This document shows positions 35,583-44,381 of a DNA stretch of 64,000 bases, piece by piece; position 1 is the first letter of the stretch, and every line of letters starts with the position of its first letter. Made by a program: the position numbers and the translations under genes. Source of the DNA: Pseudoxanthomonas indica (GTDB lineage: Bacteria; Pseudomonadota; Gammaproteobacteria; Xanthomonadales; Xanthomonadaceae); NCBI RefSeq assembly GCF_900167565.1, contig NZ_FUZV01000002.1, forward strand, positions 1,116,001-1,180,000, in the 5' to 3' direction. Below the pieces are notes generated by a model. That model saw nothing but the letters and a program-made list of their open reading frames with translations, made no database searches and was not told the origin of the DNA.

Positions 35583-36470
35583 TCAATGCAGCGGCAAAGA
35601 TTGCAGGCTGATGACACGCTGCAGTTTGTTCGGGTTGCGCTGCACCTTGATGCCAACGATGTGCTCGCCATCGATCTCGTAGCTTTGCGCGGACTCCAGC
35701 TGTTCGCCAAAGTAGCGCAGCAGGCCCAACTCGCCGTTGATCATGGCCAGCTCGATGCGCATGCCGCGTTGCGGCCGCAACGTGCTGGCGAACAGCAGCT
35801 GGGCAATGCGCAGGCCACCCACCATAGGCTTGGGGAAACTGGTGACGATGCCGCCGCCGTCGCCGACCAGGGTGGCCTCGTCGGCCATCAAGGCTTTCAT
35901 CGCCTGGAAGTCGCTGTTGGACCAGGCCTGCGCGAACTGGCGCAGCACCCGCTGGTGCGCCTGCGCGGAGACTGCGTAGCGCGGCCGCTCCTCGCGGAGC
36001 TGGTTGCGCGCACGGTGCACGATCTGCCGTACCGCGGCTTCACTCTTGTCCAGGGTGGCGGCAATCACCGGGTAGTCCACATCCAGCACATCGCGCAGCA
36101 GAAACGCCGCGCGCGCTTCCGGCGCCAGCCGCTCCAGTACGGTCAGGAAGGCGATGGACAGATCGCTGGCCGATTCCTGCAATTCTTCCGGCGTGGGTGG
36201 CCCGTCGGTCAGCACCGGCTCGGGCAACCAGATTCCCACGTACTGTTCGCGATCCACGCGCGCTTTGCGCAGGCGATCAATCGAACGGCGGGTAGTGGTG
36301 GTGACCAGCCAGGCAGTGGCATCGGCAATCTGCGACTGCGCCGCCTCGTTCCAACCCAACCATACGTCCTGCACCACGTCTTCGGCCTCGGCCATGGAGC
36401 CGAGCATGCGATAAGCCACCCCGAGCAGGCGGGGTCGGAGCTGGCTGAAGGTGTCGATGGCGTCTTCCAT
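35583..36470 (-). CDS. ECF41-type sigma factor with SnoaL-like C-terminal domain
   Basis: 295 residues from ATG 36470 (MEDAIDTFSQLRPRLLGVAYRMLGS); GTG 36476 is an alternative, and the longer upstream frame lacks support. Sigma region 2 (RPRLLGVAYRMLGSMAEAEDVVQDVWL) and region 4 (APEARAAFLLRDVLDVDYPVIAATLDKSEAAVRQIVHRAR) are followed by about 110 residues of SnoaL-like fold, which in ECF41 proteins acts as a built-in regulator in place of an anti-sigma factor. The partner carboxymuconolactone-decarboxylase-like gene lies directly upstream, the hallmark of ECF41 loci. A TGTCACA box occurs in the nearby divergent region. Confidence 0.9.
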   Translation of the reverse strand: MEDAIDTFSQLRPRLLGVAYRMLGSMAEAEDVVQDVWLGWNEAAQSQIADATAWLVTTTTRRSIDRLRKARVDREQYVGIWLPEPVLTDGPPTPEELQESASDLSIAFLTVLERLAPEARAAFLLRDVLDVDYPVIAATLDKSEAAVRQIVHRARNQLREERPRYAVSAQAHQRVLRQFAQAWSNSDFQAMKALMADEATLVGDGGGIVTSFPKPMVGGLRIAQLLFASTLRPQRGMRIELAMINGELGLLRYFGEQLESAQSYEIDGEHIVGIKVQRNPNKLQRVISLQSLPLH

Positions 36471-36638
36471 ATCCACTAGGTCGTGGCAGAAGGACCGATT
36501 GTGACGCAGAAACGCCAAGGTCGGCGCCGACGTCGGACCCACCGACCTGCCGCCCATCCGCGCGGAGCGGATCGGGCGGCAGCACGGCGATGGCCTCACG
36601 GCACCGGAATCACCGCCGGCGTGTCGATGTCCCGCCAC

Positions 36639-37118
36639 TCAGCTGAGCTGCGCCTTGTCCAGGCCCCAGGCCTTGTCCATGCTGCCTGGCTCGCCACGGA
36701 AGGCGACGTTGATACGGTTCCAGCCATTGATGGCCATGATCAGGAAGCTTAGGTCGGAGATTTCCTTTTCCGACAGCTGGCCGCGCACGCGCTCGTACAG
36801 GTCATCCGGCACGCCTTGCGGTGGCAACTGGGTCAGCACTTCCGTCCAGGCCAGGCACGCGCGCTCCCGCGGTGCGAACAGGCCCGAATCGCGCCACGCC
36901 GCCACGTGATGCAGGCGCAGGGGACGCTCGCCGTGGATGGTGGCTTCCTTGACGTGCATGTCCACGCAGAACGTGCAGCCATTGAGCTGCGAGGCGCGCA
37001 GCACGACCAGGTCACGGATGGACTGTTCGATGGCCGAGTCTTTCATCTTCATGTTGAACTCGACGAATTTCTTGAACAGCTCGGGGGATTGCTGCTGGTA
37101 GTCCAGGCGTTGGCTCAT
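36639..37118 (-). CDS. carboxymuconolactone decarboxylase/AhpD-like protein (ECF41 partner)
   Basis: 159 residues. AhpD-like fold with the redox motif QLNGCTFCVDMHVKEA (CxxC then His), and RERACLAWTEVLTQL and LIMAINGWNRINVAFRG, typical of the CMD family. Such proteins are antioxidant or decarboxylase enzymes. ECF41 sigma factors are known to sit beside and control CMD, oxidoreductase or epimerase genes, so this gene is the probable target or partner of the sigma factor 168 bases downstream. Confidence 0.9.
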   Translation of the reverse strand: MSQRLDYQQQSPELFKKFVEFNMKMKDSAIEQSIRDLVVLRASQLNGCTFCVDMHVKEATIHGERPLRLHHVAAWRDSGLFAPRERACLAWTEVLTQLPPQGVPDDLYERVRGQLSEKEISDLSFLIMAINGWNRINVAFRGEPGSMDKAWGLDKAQLS

Positions 37119-37261
37119 GGCGATGCTCCGATGTGTGGATGGCAGGGGAAGGCCAGCGCCGGCTGGCTGGCCATCAATCTAGGAGCGCACCCTTATCGCC
37201 GGTAGGTCCGTGCGCGGCCGCGCGGTGTTGCGCGGCAGGCATCAATCCAGCGGCCCGGCGC

Positions 37262-37288
37262 TGTCACAACCGCGCCCCGTGCCGCGAC
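37262..37288 (+). promoter_or_regulatory. candidate ECF41-dependent promoter
   Basis: TGTCACA (37262-37268), 16-base spacer, CGAC (37285-37288). The published ECF41 consensus as I recall it is TGTCACA-N16-CGTC, so this has one mismatch. It points toward the region-4 protein gene at 37297, whose mRNA would then be almost leaderless. Confidence 0.4.
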
Positions 37289-37296
37289 CTGGATAC

Positions 37297-37569
37297 ATGA
37301 CGAGTCGCCATCACCCGCCCGATCCTCCCGCCGACGCATCAGCGCCCGAACGGGTGTGGATTGAATTCAGGGCCGCCCTGGATGCGCTGCCCATGGATAC
37401 GCGTGCCGCCTTCGTGCTGCATCAGTTCTTCGGCCTGGCGTACGCCGACATCGCCATGGTCATCGGCCAGTCGCCCGATGCCTGCCACCAGCACGTCCAA
37501 CTCGCCCGCCAGGCAGCGCTGCAGCGCCTGTCGCTGTCGGGCGGCCACACAGGACTTCCGTCGCCATGA
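37297..37569 (+). CDS. stand-alone sigma-70 region-4-like protein
   Basis: 90 residues from ATG 37297 (MTSRHHPPDPPADASAPERV). Residues 20-80 match sigma region 4 (FRAALDALPMDTRAAFVLHQFFGLAYADIAMVIGQSPDACHQHVQLAR), with an HTH, but no region 2 is present. It could be the remnant of a sigma factor or a small DNA-binding regulator. Its stop overlaps the LysR start (ATGA), so the two are co-translated. Position next to an ECF41 gene suggests interplay, but there is no direct evidence. Confidence 0.65.
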   Translation: MTSRHHPPDPPADASAPERVWIEFRAALDALPMDTRAAFVLHQFFGLAYADIAMVIGQSPDACHQHVQLARQAALQRLSLSGGHTGLPSP

Positions 37570-38588
37570 ACGCCATCGCCGCCTTGCCCAGCCAGCACCA
37601 ACAGCAGTTGCCCAGCAGCTTCTCCGCCAGTTATGCCGGCGTGGTCGCCTTCATCACGGTAGCTACCGAGGGCAGCTTCGCCCGCGCGGCTGATCGCCTG
37701 GGCGTGGGTCGCTCGGCGGTCAGTCGCAGCGTGCAGAAGCTGGAAGCACAACTGGGGGCGCGCCTGTTTTCGCGCACTACGCGCTCCACCAGCCTGACCA
37801 GTGAAGGCGAGCTGTTCTTCGAGAATTTTCGCCCGGGCGTCGAGCGGATCCTGCAGGCGCTGGAGGAGATGCGCGATCTGCGTGAAGGCCCGCCACGCGG
37901 TCAGTTGCGCATCCGCGCCAGCCATGGCTTTGGTCGCAAGGTGCTGGCGCCGTTGATGATCGAGTTCCGCCGCCAGTACCCGCAGGTGGCCATCGAGTTG
38001 ATGCTCGATGAGCGCAGTGACGATCTGGCGATGGATCGGGTGGACCTGGCATTTCTGGATGGTCGCCTGGATGACAGTCAGATCATCGCCAAGCAGATCA
38101 TTCCCATGCAGTTGCTGGTGTGCGCCTCGCCTGAATACGCCCAGGCGAATGGCCTGCCGCGTACGTTGGAAGAACTGCAGACGCATGCCTGCATCAATCG
38201 CCGTCAGTCGAATGGGCGCTTGCAGCCCTGGGAATTCCGCAGCCAGGGGCGCGCGCAGACGCTGCCGCTGCCGGGCGATATCGTGCTCAACGACGACGAA
38301 CTGGCCTTGCGTGCGGTGCTGGACGGACAGGGGTTGGCGCAATTGCCGGCCTATCAGGTCTGCGATGCGCTGCGTGAGGGAACCTTGGTGAGTTGCCTGG
38401 GGCAGTTTGCTCCCGATGACCGCGGTCATTACCTGTGTTATCTGAGCCGCCGCCAGCAGCCCAAGCGCATTCGCGTGTTCATCGATTTCATTACCCAGCG
38501 CGTGCGTGCGCTGGATCTGGATTGGTGCCTGCAAGGCAACAGCCTGCGTCCGGTCGCAGGGCTACTGGCAGGCGCTGTGCATCCCTAG
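37566..38588 (+). CDS. LysR-family transcriptional regulator
   Basis: 340 residues. Winged HTH at residues 23-82 (AFITVATEGSFARAADRLGVGRSAVSRSVQKLEAQLGARLFSRTTRS pattern), then a periplasmic-binding-protein-like effector domain with an intact hinge (GQLRIRASHGFGRKVLAPLM). The first 22 residues are a Gln/Ser-rich extension. Likely controls the downstream NmrA, Ohr-like and bestrophin genes, which follow with gaps of 35, 3 and 11 bases. Inducer unknown. Confidence 0.92.
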   Translation: MNAIAALPSQHQQQLPSSFSASYAGVVAFITVATEGSFARAADRLGVGRSAVSRSVQKLEAQLGARLFSRTTRSTSLTSEGELFFENFRPGVERILQALEEMRDLREGPPRGQLRIRASHGFGRKVLAPLMIEFRRQYPQVAIELMLDERSDDLAMDRVDLAFLDGRLDDSQIIAKQIIPMQLLVCASPEYAQANGLPRTLEELQTHACINRRQSNGRLQPWEFRSQGRAQTLPLPGDIVLNDDELALRAVLDGQGLAQLPAYQVCDALREGTLVSCLGQFAPDDRGHYLCYLSRRQQPKRIRVFIDFITQRVRALDLDWCLQGNSLRPVAGLLAGAVHP

Positions 38589-38623
38589 CATGTCCACTTC
38601 CCCACGGGCGCAGGAGATCGATC

Positions 38624-39403
38624 ATGAGATTTGTCGTTATCGGTGGTACCGGATTGATTGGCAGCAAGGTGGTGGCGCGCCTGCGCGAGCAGGGCCATGA
38701 GGCGATTGCCGCCGCGCCTTCCACGGGCGTGGACATCCTGAGTGGCGAAGGCCTGGATGCGGCCATGACCGGCACCGACGTGGTGGTGGACCTGGCCAAC
38801 TCCCCGTCGTTCGAAGATGCGGCGGTGCTGGATTTCTTTACCCGCGCCGGTCGCAATGTGCTGGCGGCGGAGGCCAAGGCCGGCGTACGCCATCATGTGG
38901 CGCTGTCGGTCGTCGGTACCGAGAAGCTGGCCGAGAGTGGCTACTTCCGCGGCAAGATTGCGCAGGAGCAGTTGATCCGCGATTCCGGCGTGCCGTACAC
39001 GATCATCCACTCCACCCAGTTCTTCGAGTTCCTGCCCGGCATCATCAAGGCCAGCGCCGAGGGTTCGACCGTGCGCCTGCCGACGGCGCTGGTGCAGCCG
39101 ATTGCGTCCGAAGACGTGGCCGAGGCGGTGGCGGCGGTGGCGCTGAAGGCGCCGGCCAACGGCATCGTCGAAATCGCCGGGCCCGAGCGCGAGCCGCTGT
39201 CGGATCTGGCGCAGCGCTTCATGAGCATCATCCAGGATCCGCGCGAAGTGGTCAGCGATGCGCATGCGCGCTACTTCGGCGCGATTTTGCAGAGCGACAC
39301 CCTGGTGCCGGCGCAGGCGCCGAATTGGCAGGGCGGGCTGAATTTCGAACACTGGCTGCAGCAGTCCGAGTTCGCCCGTTACGCGCCGCGCGATCAGGCG
39401 TGA
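38624..39403 (+). CDS. NmrA-like NAD(P)-binding oxidoreductase (atypical SDR)
   Basis: 259 residues from ATG 38624, with CAGGAG seven bases upstream. Rossmann start RFVVIGGTGLIGSKVVARL; the YxxxK catalytic pair is not obvious (GYFRGKIAQEQLI occupies the position), as in NmrA/NADB proteins that often sense rather than reduce. VPYTIIHSTQFFEFLPGII and IASEDVAEAVAAVAL are typical. Its place near a CMD gene and an ECF41 sigma factor fits the oxidoreductase/epimerase class of ECF41 targets. Confidence 0.85.
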   Translation: MRFVVIGGTGLIGSKVVARLREQGHEAIAAAPSTGVDILSGEGLDAAMTGTDVVVDLANSPSFEDAAVLDFFTRAGRNVLAAEAKAGVRHHVALSVVGTEKLAESGYFRGKIAQEQLIRDSGVPYTIIHSTQFFEFLPGIIKASAEGSTVRLPTALVQPIASEDVAEAVAAVALKAPANGIVEIAGPEREPLSDLAQRFMSIIQDPREVVSDAHARYFGAILQSDTLVPAQAPNWQGGLNFEHWLQQSEFARYAPRDQA

Positions 39404-39406
39404 TTC

Positions 39407-39910
39407 GTGACTGCCTTGCTGCCACCGCCGCGCGAATGGCTGGACAAGTACTTTGGCGATGAAACCAAGGCGCTCTACACAGGCCGCGTGCGGGTGACCG
39501 GCGGCGAGGCGGGGCATGGGCGTGCGTCCGGTGTGGTGCGTTCCGACGACGGCGCCCTGGATGTGTGCCTGCGCCTGCCCGTGGAAATGGGCGGGCCCGG
39601 CGGTGGCAGCAATCCGGAGCAGTTGCTGGCCGCGGCCTACGCGGCCTGCTTCCATGGCGCGCTCAATCTGTATGCCAGCCGGATGGGTGTGGCCACCCGT
39701 GATGTCAGTGTCGATGCGGCGGTGACCTTCGCCCGCGATCCTGTCGACGGTTTGTTCCTGCTCTCGGCCGAGATACGCGTGACCATCCCGGGCCTGAATC
39801 GCGGCGTGGCCGCGGAACTGATCCGCAACACCGAGCGCATCTGCCCCTACGCCAAGATGTTCCGCCATGGCGTGGAGCACGTGGTCATCCTGGTCGACGA
39901 AGCCGCATAA
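39407..39910 (+). CDS. Ohr-type OsmC-family organic hydroperoxide reductase
   Basis: 167 residues from GTG 39407. Thiol peroxidase family: peroxidatic cysteine in GGSNPEQLLAAAYAACFHGAL and resolving cysteine in ERICPYAKMFRHGVE. ALYTGRVRVTGGEAGHGRASG is the Ohr N-terminal block. The CPYAK form (CPYSK in typical Ohr) and intervening length agree with Ohr rather than OsmC. It reduces organic hydroperoxides in the cytosol with lipoylated proteins as usual electron donors. Co-operonic with the NmrA-like gene (3-base gap). Confidence 0.88.
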   Translation: MTALLPPPREWLDKYFGDETKALYTGRVRVTGGEAGHGRASGVVRSDDGALDVCLRLPVEMGGPGGGSNPEQLLAAAYAACFHGALNLYASRMGVATRDVSVDAAVTFARDPVDGLFLLSAEIRVTIPGLNRGVAAELIRNTERICPYAKMFRHGVEHVVILVDEAA

Positions 39911-39921
39911 GGAGTCAGTTC

Positions 39922-40932
39922 ATGCATACCGGAAAATCCTACAAGCTTCCCGAGTTCCTGCTGTGGACGCGCAGGTCGATCTACGTGCTGGTGGTGCTGA
40001 GCGTGGTGCCGGTGGTGCTGTACCAGGTGGTGGGCTGGAAATGGCTGGCGATTCCCTGGGGCGTGGTCTTCCTGCTCGGCGCAACGGTGGCGCTGTCGGC
40101 CGGCTTCAAGAATTCGCAGTGCTACGTGCGCATGCAGGAAGCCCAGCAGGTCTGGACCTCGATCGTCAGCAGCAGCCGCGCATGGTCGGCGATGAGCCGC
40201 GACTACCTGGCCGATCCGCGCCGCGCCGAACGGCTGGTGTACCGCCATCTGGCCTGGCTGGCGGCGCTGCGCCACCAGATGCGCCAGGCCAAGCCTTGGG
40301 AAAACCAGAACAAGGCCTACAACGTCGAATACCGCAAGCACTATCACGTGCCTGAGCGTGAACAGACGCTGGAGTCGGAGCTGCAACGCTACCTGCCACG
40401 TCAGGAGGCCGCGCTGGTGCTGGCTTCGGACAACCACGCGGTGCAGGTGCTGAACCTGCAGGGACAGGATCTGCGCGAGTTGCAGGCGCAGGGCAGCATC
40501 ACCCCGGCGCAGTTCAGCGAACTGCACAAGATGGTGCGCGAGCTGATTGACCTGCAGGGACGCAGCGAGCGGATCAAGAACTTCCCGATCCCGCGCCAGC
40601 ATGCCTTCATCAACTCGCTATTCGTGAAGATCATGGTGTTCCTGCTGCCGTTCGGGATGATCGGCGAATTCGAGCGGCTGAACGAGGTGGTGGCCGGCAG
40701 TTGGGCGCAGGGCAACATGGTCTGGCTGGGCATTCCGTTGAGCCTGCTGATTTCGTGGATGTACACCTCGCTGGATCAGGTGGGGGAGAGCACCGAGAAC
40801 CCCTTCGAGGGGGGAGCCAACGACGTACCCATCTCGCAGCTGTGCGAAACCATCGAGCGCGAATCGCGCGAGGCGCTGGGCGAAACCCGGGTGCCGGGCG
40901 CCAGCCGGCTGGCCAGCGATATCGCGGTATGA
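39922..40932 (+). CDS. bestrophin-family anion channel
   Basis: 336 residues, 11 bases after the Ohr-like gene. Bacterial bestrophin (UPF0187/YneE) layout: two N-terminal transmembrane helices (about 18-37 and 43-60), a long cytoplasmic helical region with SSSRAWSAMSRDYL, and two C-terminal helices (about 232-248 and 268-286, with PLSLLISWMYTSLDQVG), ending ENPFEGGANDVPISQLC, which corresponds to the conserved C-terminal NPF-D region. Probably a pentameric chloride or cation channel of the inner membrane. Last gene of this operon. Confidence 0.9.
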   Translation: MHTGKSYKLPEFLLWTRRSIYVLVVLSVVPVVLYQVVGWKWLAIPWGVVFLLGATVALSAGFKNSQCYVRMQEAQQVWTSIVSSSRAWSAMSRDYLADPRRAERLVYRHLAWLAALRHQMRQAKPWENQNKAYNVEYRKHYHVPEREQTLESELQRYLPRQEAALVLASDNHAVQVLNLQGQDLRELQAQGSITPAQFSELHKMVRELIDLQGRSERIKNFPIPRQHAFINSLFVKIMVFLLPFGMIGEFERLNEVVAGSWAQGNMVWLGIPLSLLISWMYTSLDQVGESTENPFEGGANDVPISQLCETIERESREALGETRVPGASRLASDIAV

Positions 40933-40979
40933 CGTCCACGGGCTAGTCACGCGTTACTGACGGCCGCTGGCCTAGAACT

Positions 40980-41003
40980 GTCGCGACGGCTGCCCGTCGC
41001 GAC
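40980..41003 (+). promoter_or_regulatory. 10-bp perfect hairpin abutting the ribosome-binding site of the histidine-kinase gene
   Basis: GTCGCGACGG, loop CTGC, CCGTCGCGAC, directly followed by GGGAGAACCAG and the GTG start at 41015. No T-run. It may tune translation, stabilise the 5' end or be an operator. Confidence 0.5.
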
Positions 41004-41014
41004 GGGAGAACCAG

Positions 41015-43753
41015 GTGACGCTGACGCAAGCACGGCCGGTGCTTCCCGTGTCGATGGCGGCACAGGTCGCCGCGTACGACTGGAGCGCCACGCCGCTGGG
41101 CCCCATGGCGGAGTGGCCGGCAGAACTGGCTTCGTCGGTGTCGCTGGTGCTGGATTGCGGGTTCTCCGCCGCGCTGGTCTGGGGTCCGCACCTGATCACC
41201 CTCTACAACGATGGCTTTGCCAAGATCCTCGGCAGCAAGGCCCATGCCCTGGGGCAGCCGTTTTCCAGCATATGGGGCGAAGTCTGGCCCGACATTGGTC
41301 CGCTGGTGGCGCAGGTGCATGCCGGGCAGACGATCTTCCAGGAAAACTATCCGTTGCTGATTGAGCGCGGCAGCAGCCTGGAACAAACCTACTTCACCTT
41401 TTCCTACAGCCCCGTGCGTGATGCCGACGGGCGCGTGCTGGGCCTGATTGATCTGGTGGTGGAAACCACCGAAGCGGTGAACGCCAGCATGCGCCTGCGC
41501 GAGAGCGAAGCAAGGGCGCGCAGGCTGGTGGACGGCATGGCCCAGGCCAACTGGGAGACCGACGCCGCCGGCATGATCGTCACCGACAGCCCCAGCTGGC
41601 GTGCATACACCGGGCAGAGCCTGGACCAGTGGCTGGGCGCGGGCTGGCTGGACGCCATCCACCCCGATGACAAGGCCTACGCCGAACGCCAATGGCACGA
41701 GGCAGTGGCCAGGCCGCGCCAGGTGGATGCCGAGTTCCGCCTGCGCGACGCCCAGGGCAACTGGCGCTGGACCAACGTGCGCGCAGTGCCCTTGCTGGAC
41801 GAGCAGGGGGCGGTGATCAAGTGGGTGGGCATGAACATCGACATCACCGCGCGCAAGGATGCCGAGCTTGCGCTGCGCCAGAGTGAAGAGCGGCATGCCT
41901 TCCTGCTGCAACTCAGCGACGCCCTGCGGCCGCTGACCGATGCCGATGAGATCCAGCGCAAGGCCGCCGAATTGTTGAGCCGGCAACTGCGGGTGGACCG
42001 TGCGTTCTATTACGACACCAACCTTGAGGCGGATGCGGCTACGCCGACCCAGGGACATGTCGGCGACGAGCAGCCGCCGCCTTCGACCACGCTGTCGGAA
42101 TTCGGCGATGAGGTGATTGCCGCCTTCGCCGCCGGCAGGACGCTGGTCTATGCCGATACCCAGCGCGATCGCAAATTGAATGCGGCGCAGAAGGCGGCAT
42201 TCGCCTCCATCGGCGCCCGCTCGGCCGTGGGCGTGCCCCTGCTCAAGGCCGGTCGGCCGGTAGCGGCACTGGGCGTGCACCATTCGCAGCCACGCGCGTG
42301 GAGCGAGGACGAGTTGCGCCTGATCGATGACGTGGCCGATCGCACCTGGTCGGCGGTGGAGCGCGCGCGCGCCGAGGCGTCGCTGCAGCTGAGCGAAGCG
42401 CGTTACCGCACCTTGTTCGAACAGGTGCAGGAGGGCTTCTGCATCATCGAAAAATGTTCCGCGGCGGATGAGCCCGTCGACTTCTGCTGGGTGGAAGGAA
42501 ATCCCGCGTTCATTTCGATCGCCAAGCGCACGGACCTCATCGGCTTGACCATGCGCGCAACCTTCCCGGAGGAAGCCGAACGCGCAATCGACATCTACGA
42601 ACGCGTGCTGCGCACGGGTGAGCCGGCGCAGTTCGAATACGCGATGCCGAGTCTGGAATTGATCCTCGAGTTGCACGTGTTTCGTCCCGGCGAAGAGCAG
42701 TCGGGGCAGGTGGCGGTGCTGTTCCAGGACATCACCCAGCGCAAGCGCGCCGAGGTGGCGTTGGCCGAGGCCGAGCAACGCCAGCGCGCCTTGCTGGAAG
42801 GTATCCCGCAACTGGTCTGGCGTGCCGATGGCGAGGGCCAGTGGACCTGGGCCAGCCCGCAATGGACGGGCTATACCGGCCAACGCGAGGGCGACAGCCT
42901 GGGCGAGGGCTGGCTGGAGACCGTGCATCCGGATGATCGCGACGCCGTCCGCACCGCCTGGAACAGCGCGCAGGAAACGGGTGTGTTCGAGGTGGACTAT
43001 CGGGTGCGCGGCGCCAACGGCCATCGCTTCCGCTGGTTCCACACGCGCGCCACGCCGGTGCTGGACCACTACGGCAGCATCATCGAATGGCTCGGTACAT
43101 CGACCGATGTCGACGAGATGCGCAAACTGCAGGAGCGCCAGCATGTCCTGGTGGCCGAGCTGCAGCACCGTACCCGCAACCTGATGGGCGTCATCAACGC
43201 CGTGGTGGAAAAGACCGGGCGTGCCAGCCGGAACATGGCCGATTTCCATGCACGCCTGCGCGATCGTCTGCAGGCGTTGGCACGCGTGCAGAGTCTGCTG
43301 TCACGGCTGGACGAACATGACCGCGTCACCTTCGACGAGCTGATCCATACCGAGCTCAGTGCGATGAACGGGGGATTGGAACGGATCTCGCTGGATGGGC
43401 CTACCGGCGTGCGATTGCGTTCTTCGACGGTGCAGACCCTGGCGATGGCGTTGCACGAACTGGCGACCAACGCGGTCAAATACGGCGCGCTCGGTCAGCC
43501 GCATGCCCGTCTGTCCATTACCTGGCGCTTGATACCCGCTTCGGAGGGCACGGCACCCAACCTTCATATCGACTGGCGCGAGAGCGGGGTGGTCATGCCG
43601 GACGGGGAAGCCGAGGGACGCTCGGGCCAGGGACGCGAACTGATCGAACGCGCGCTGCCTTACCAGCTCAGTGCGCAGACCACCTATGAGCTCGGCCAGG
43701 ATGGCGTGCATTGCACGATCCTGCTGCCTGTATCCGCCCGCACCCACGAATGA
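41015..43753 (+). CDS. multi-PAS/GAF HWE-family sensor histidine kinase
   Basis: 912 residues, no transmembrane segment, so a cytoplasmic sensor. Order: PAS-like (about 20-155), PAS with PAC (165-285, WRWTNVRAVPLLDEQG), GAF (300-450), PAS (460-585), PAS (595-715, FRWFHTRATPVL), then an HWE kinase core from 718: H718 in VAELQHRTRNLMGVI, HELATNAVKYGAL, and the WxE in LHIDWRESGVV, with RSGQGRELIERALPYQL at the end. HWE kinases pair with small or orphan response regulators; a convergent REC-only gene lies 27 bases beyond the stop. No haem or flavin site could be named. Confidence 0.9.
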   Translation: MTLTQARPVLPVSMAAQVAAYDWSATPLGPMAEWPAELASSVSLVLDCGFSAALVWGPHLITLYNDGFAKILGSKAHALGQPFSSIWGEVWPDIGPLVAQVHAGQTIFQENYPLLIERGSSLEQTYFTFSYSPVRDADGRVLGLIDLVVETTEAVNASMRLRESEARARRLVDGMAQANWETDAAGMIVTDSPSWRAYTGQSLDQWLGAGWLDAIHPDDKAYAERQWHEAVARPRQVDAEFRLRDAQGNWRWTNVRAVPLLDEQGAVIKWVGMNIDITARKDAELALRQSEERHAFLLQLSDALRPLTDADEIQRKAAELLSRQLRVDRAFYYDTNLEADAATPTQGHVGDEQPPPSTTLSEFGDEVIAAFAAGRTLVYADTQRDRKLNAAQKAAFASIGARSAVGVPLLKAGRPVAALGVHHSQPRAWSEDELRLIDDVADRTWSAVERARAEASLQLSEARYRTLFEQVQEGFCIIEKCSAADEPVDFCWVEGNPAFISIAKRTDLIGLTMRATFPEEAERAIDIYERVLRTGEPAQFEYAMPSLELILELHVFRPGEEQSGQVAVLFQDITQRKRAEVALAEAEQRQRALLEGIPQLVWRADGEGQWTWASPQWTGYTGQREGDSLGEGWLETVHPDDRDAVRTAWNSAQETGVFEVDYRVRGANGHRFRWFHTRATPVLDHYGSIIEWLGTSTDVDEMRKLQERQHVLVAELQHRTRNLMGVINAVVEKTGRASRNMADFHARLRDRLQALARVQSLLSRLDEHDRVTFDELIHTELSAMNGGLERISLDGPTGVRLRSSTVQTLAMALHELATNAVKYGALGQPHARLSITWRLIPASEGTAPNLHIDWRESGVVMPDGEAEGRSGQGRELIERALPYQLSAQTTYELGQDGVHCTILLPVSARTHE

Positions 43754-43780
43754 CGACCTGGCCAGGCCAGGCTGTCGGCG

Positions 43781-44185
43781 TCAGTGCCGGGTCGGTTTTG
43801 CGGCCGGGGTTTCCATTTCCCCGCCGATGCCCATCTGCGCCAATGCCGCCAGCATCGCCGCCAGGTTGACCGGCTTCTGCAGGCAGGGCAGTTCACGGTA
43901 CTGGGCGGGCAGGGCGGAACTGTCGTAGCCGGTCAGCAGCAGCGTGGGAACACCCAACTGGCCCAGCGCATCGGCGACCGGAAACGACTGCTCGTTGCCC
44001 AGGTTGATGTCGAGCAGGCCGGCATCCACGTGTTTGGCCTGCTGGATGCCCAGCAAAGCCGGTGCAACATGGGCATACGGGCCCAGGACTTCCGCGCCCA
44101 GCTGTTCCATCGCATCCTGCAACGCCGATGCGAGCAGGTAATTGTCTTCCACCAGCAAGACGCACTTTCCGGTCAAGGGCCCCAT
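43781..44185 (-). CDS. single-domain response regulator
   Basis: 134 residues from ATG 44185 (MGPLTGKCVLLVEDNYLLA), with AGGAG ten bases before it; the longer frame upstream is not supported. Receiver domain only: acidic pair in VEDN, phospho-acceptor Asp in DAGLLDINLG, Thr in LLTGYD and Lys in CLQKPV. No output domain, so it would act by protein contact, as is common for partners of HWE kinases. Convergent with the kinase gene. Confidence 0.88.
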   Translation of the reverse strand: MGPLTGKCVLLVEDNYLLASALQDAMEQLGAEVLGPYAHVAPALLGIQQAKHVDAGLLDINLGNEQSFPVADALGQLGVPTLLLTGYDSSALPAQYRELPCLQKPVNLAAMLAALAQMGIGGEMETPAAKPTRH

Positions 44186-44381
44186 GGTGAATCTACTCCT
44201 GGACGGAAGCCCGAGTGTGCCGTTGCTGGCGTGAAAGCCGTGGTAAGGCGGGAAGCGCGTTCTGACGGTCGATCGGCGTGCTGATGGCCGGGCATTCCGG
44301 GCTGCCGGCAACTCGAAGGCTGCATGAATCACACTCGACGGAACGTTGAAAACCTCGCTGCCGCTCCTTCACCATCGCGCC

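Noticed and set aside
37210..37296. N-terminal extension of the sigma region-4 protein
   Set aside because: The extra 29 residues are Arg/Pro-rich and span the TGTCACA promoter-like box; the ATG at 37297 is the more sensible start.
40943..43249. 768-residue ORF antisense to the histidine kinase
   Set aside because: Rich in His/Gln/Arg as expected for a shadow frame of a GC-rich gene; the sense frame has full PAS, GAF and HWE motifs.
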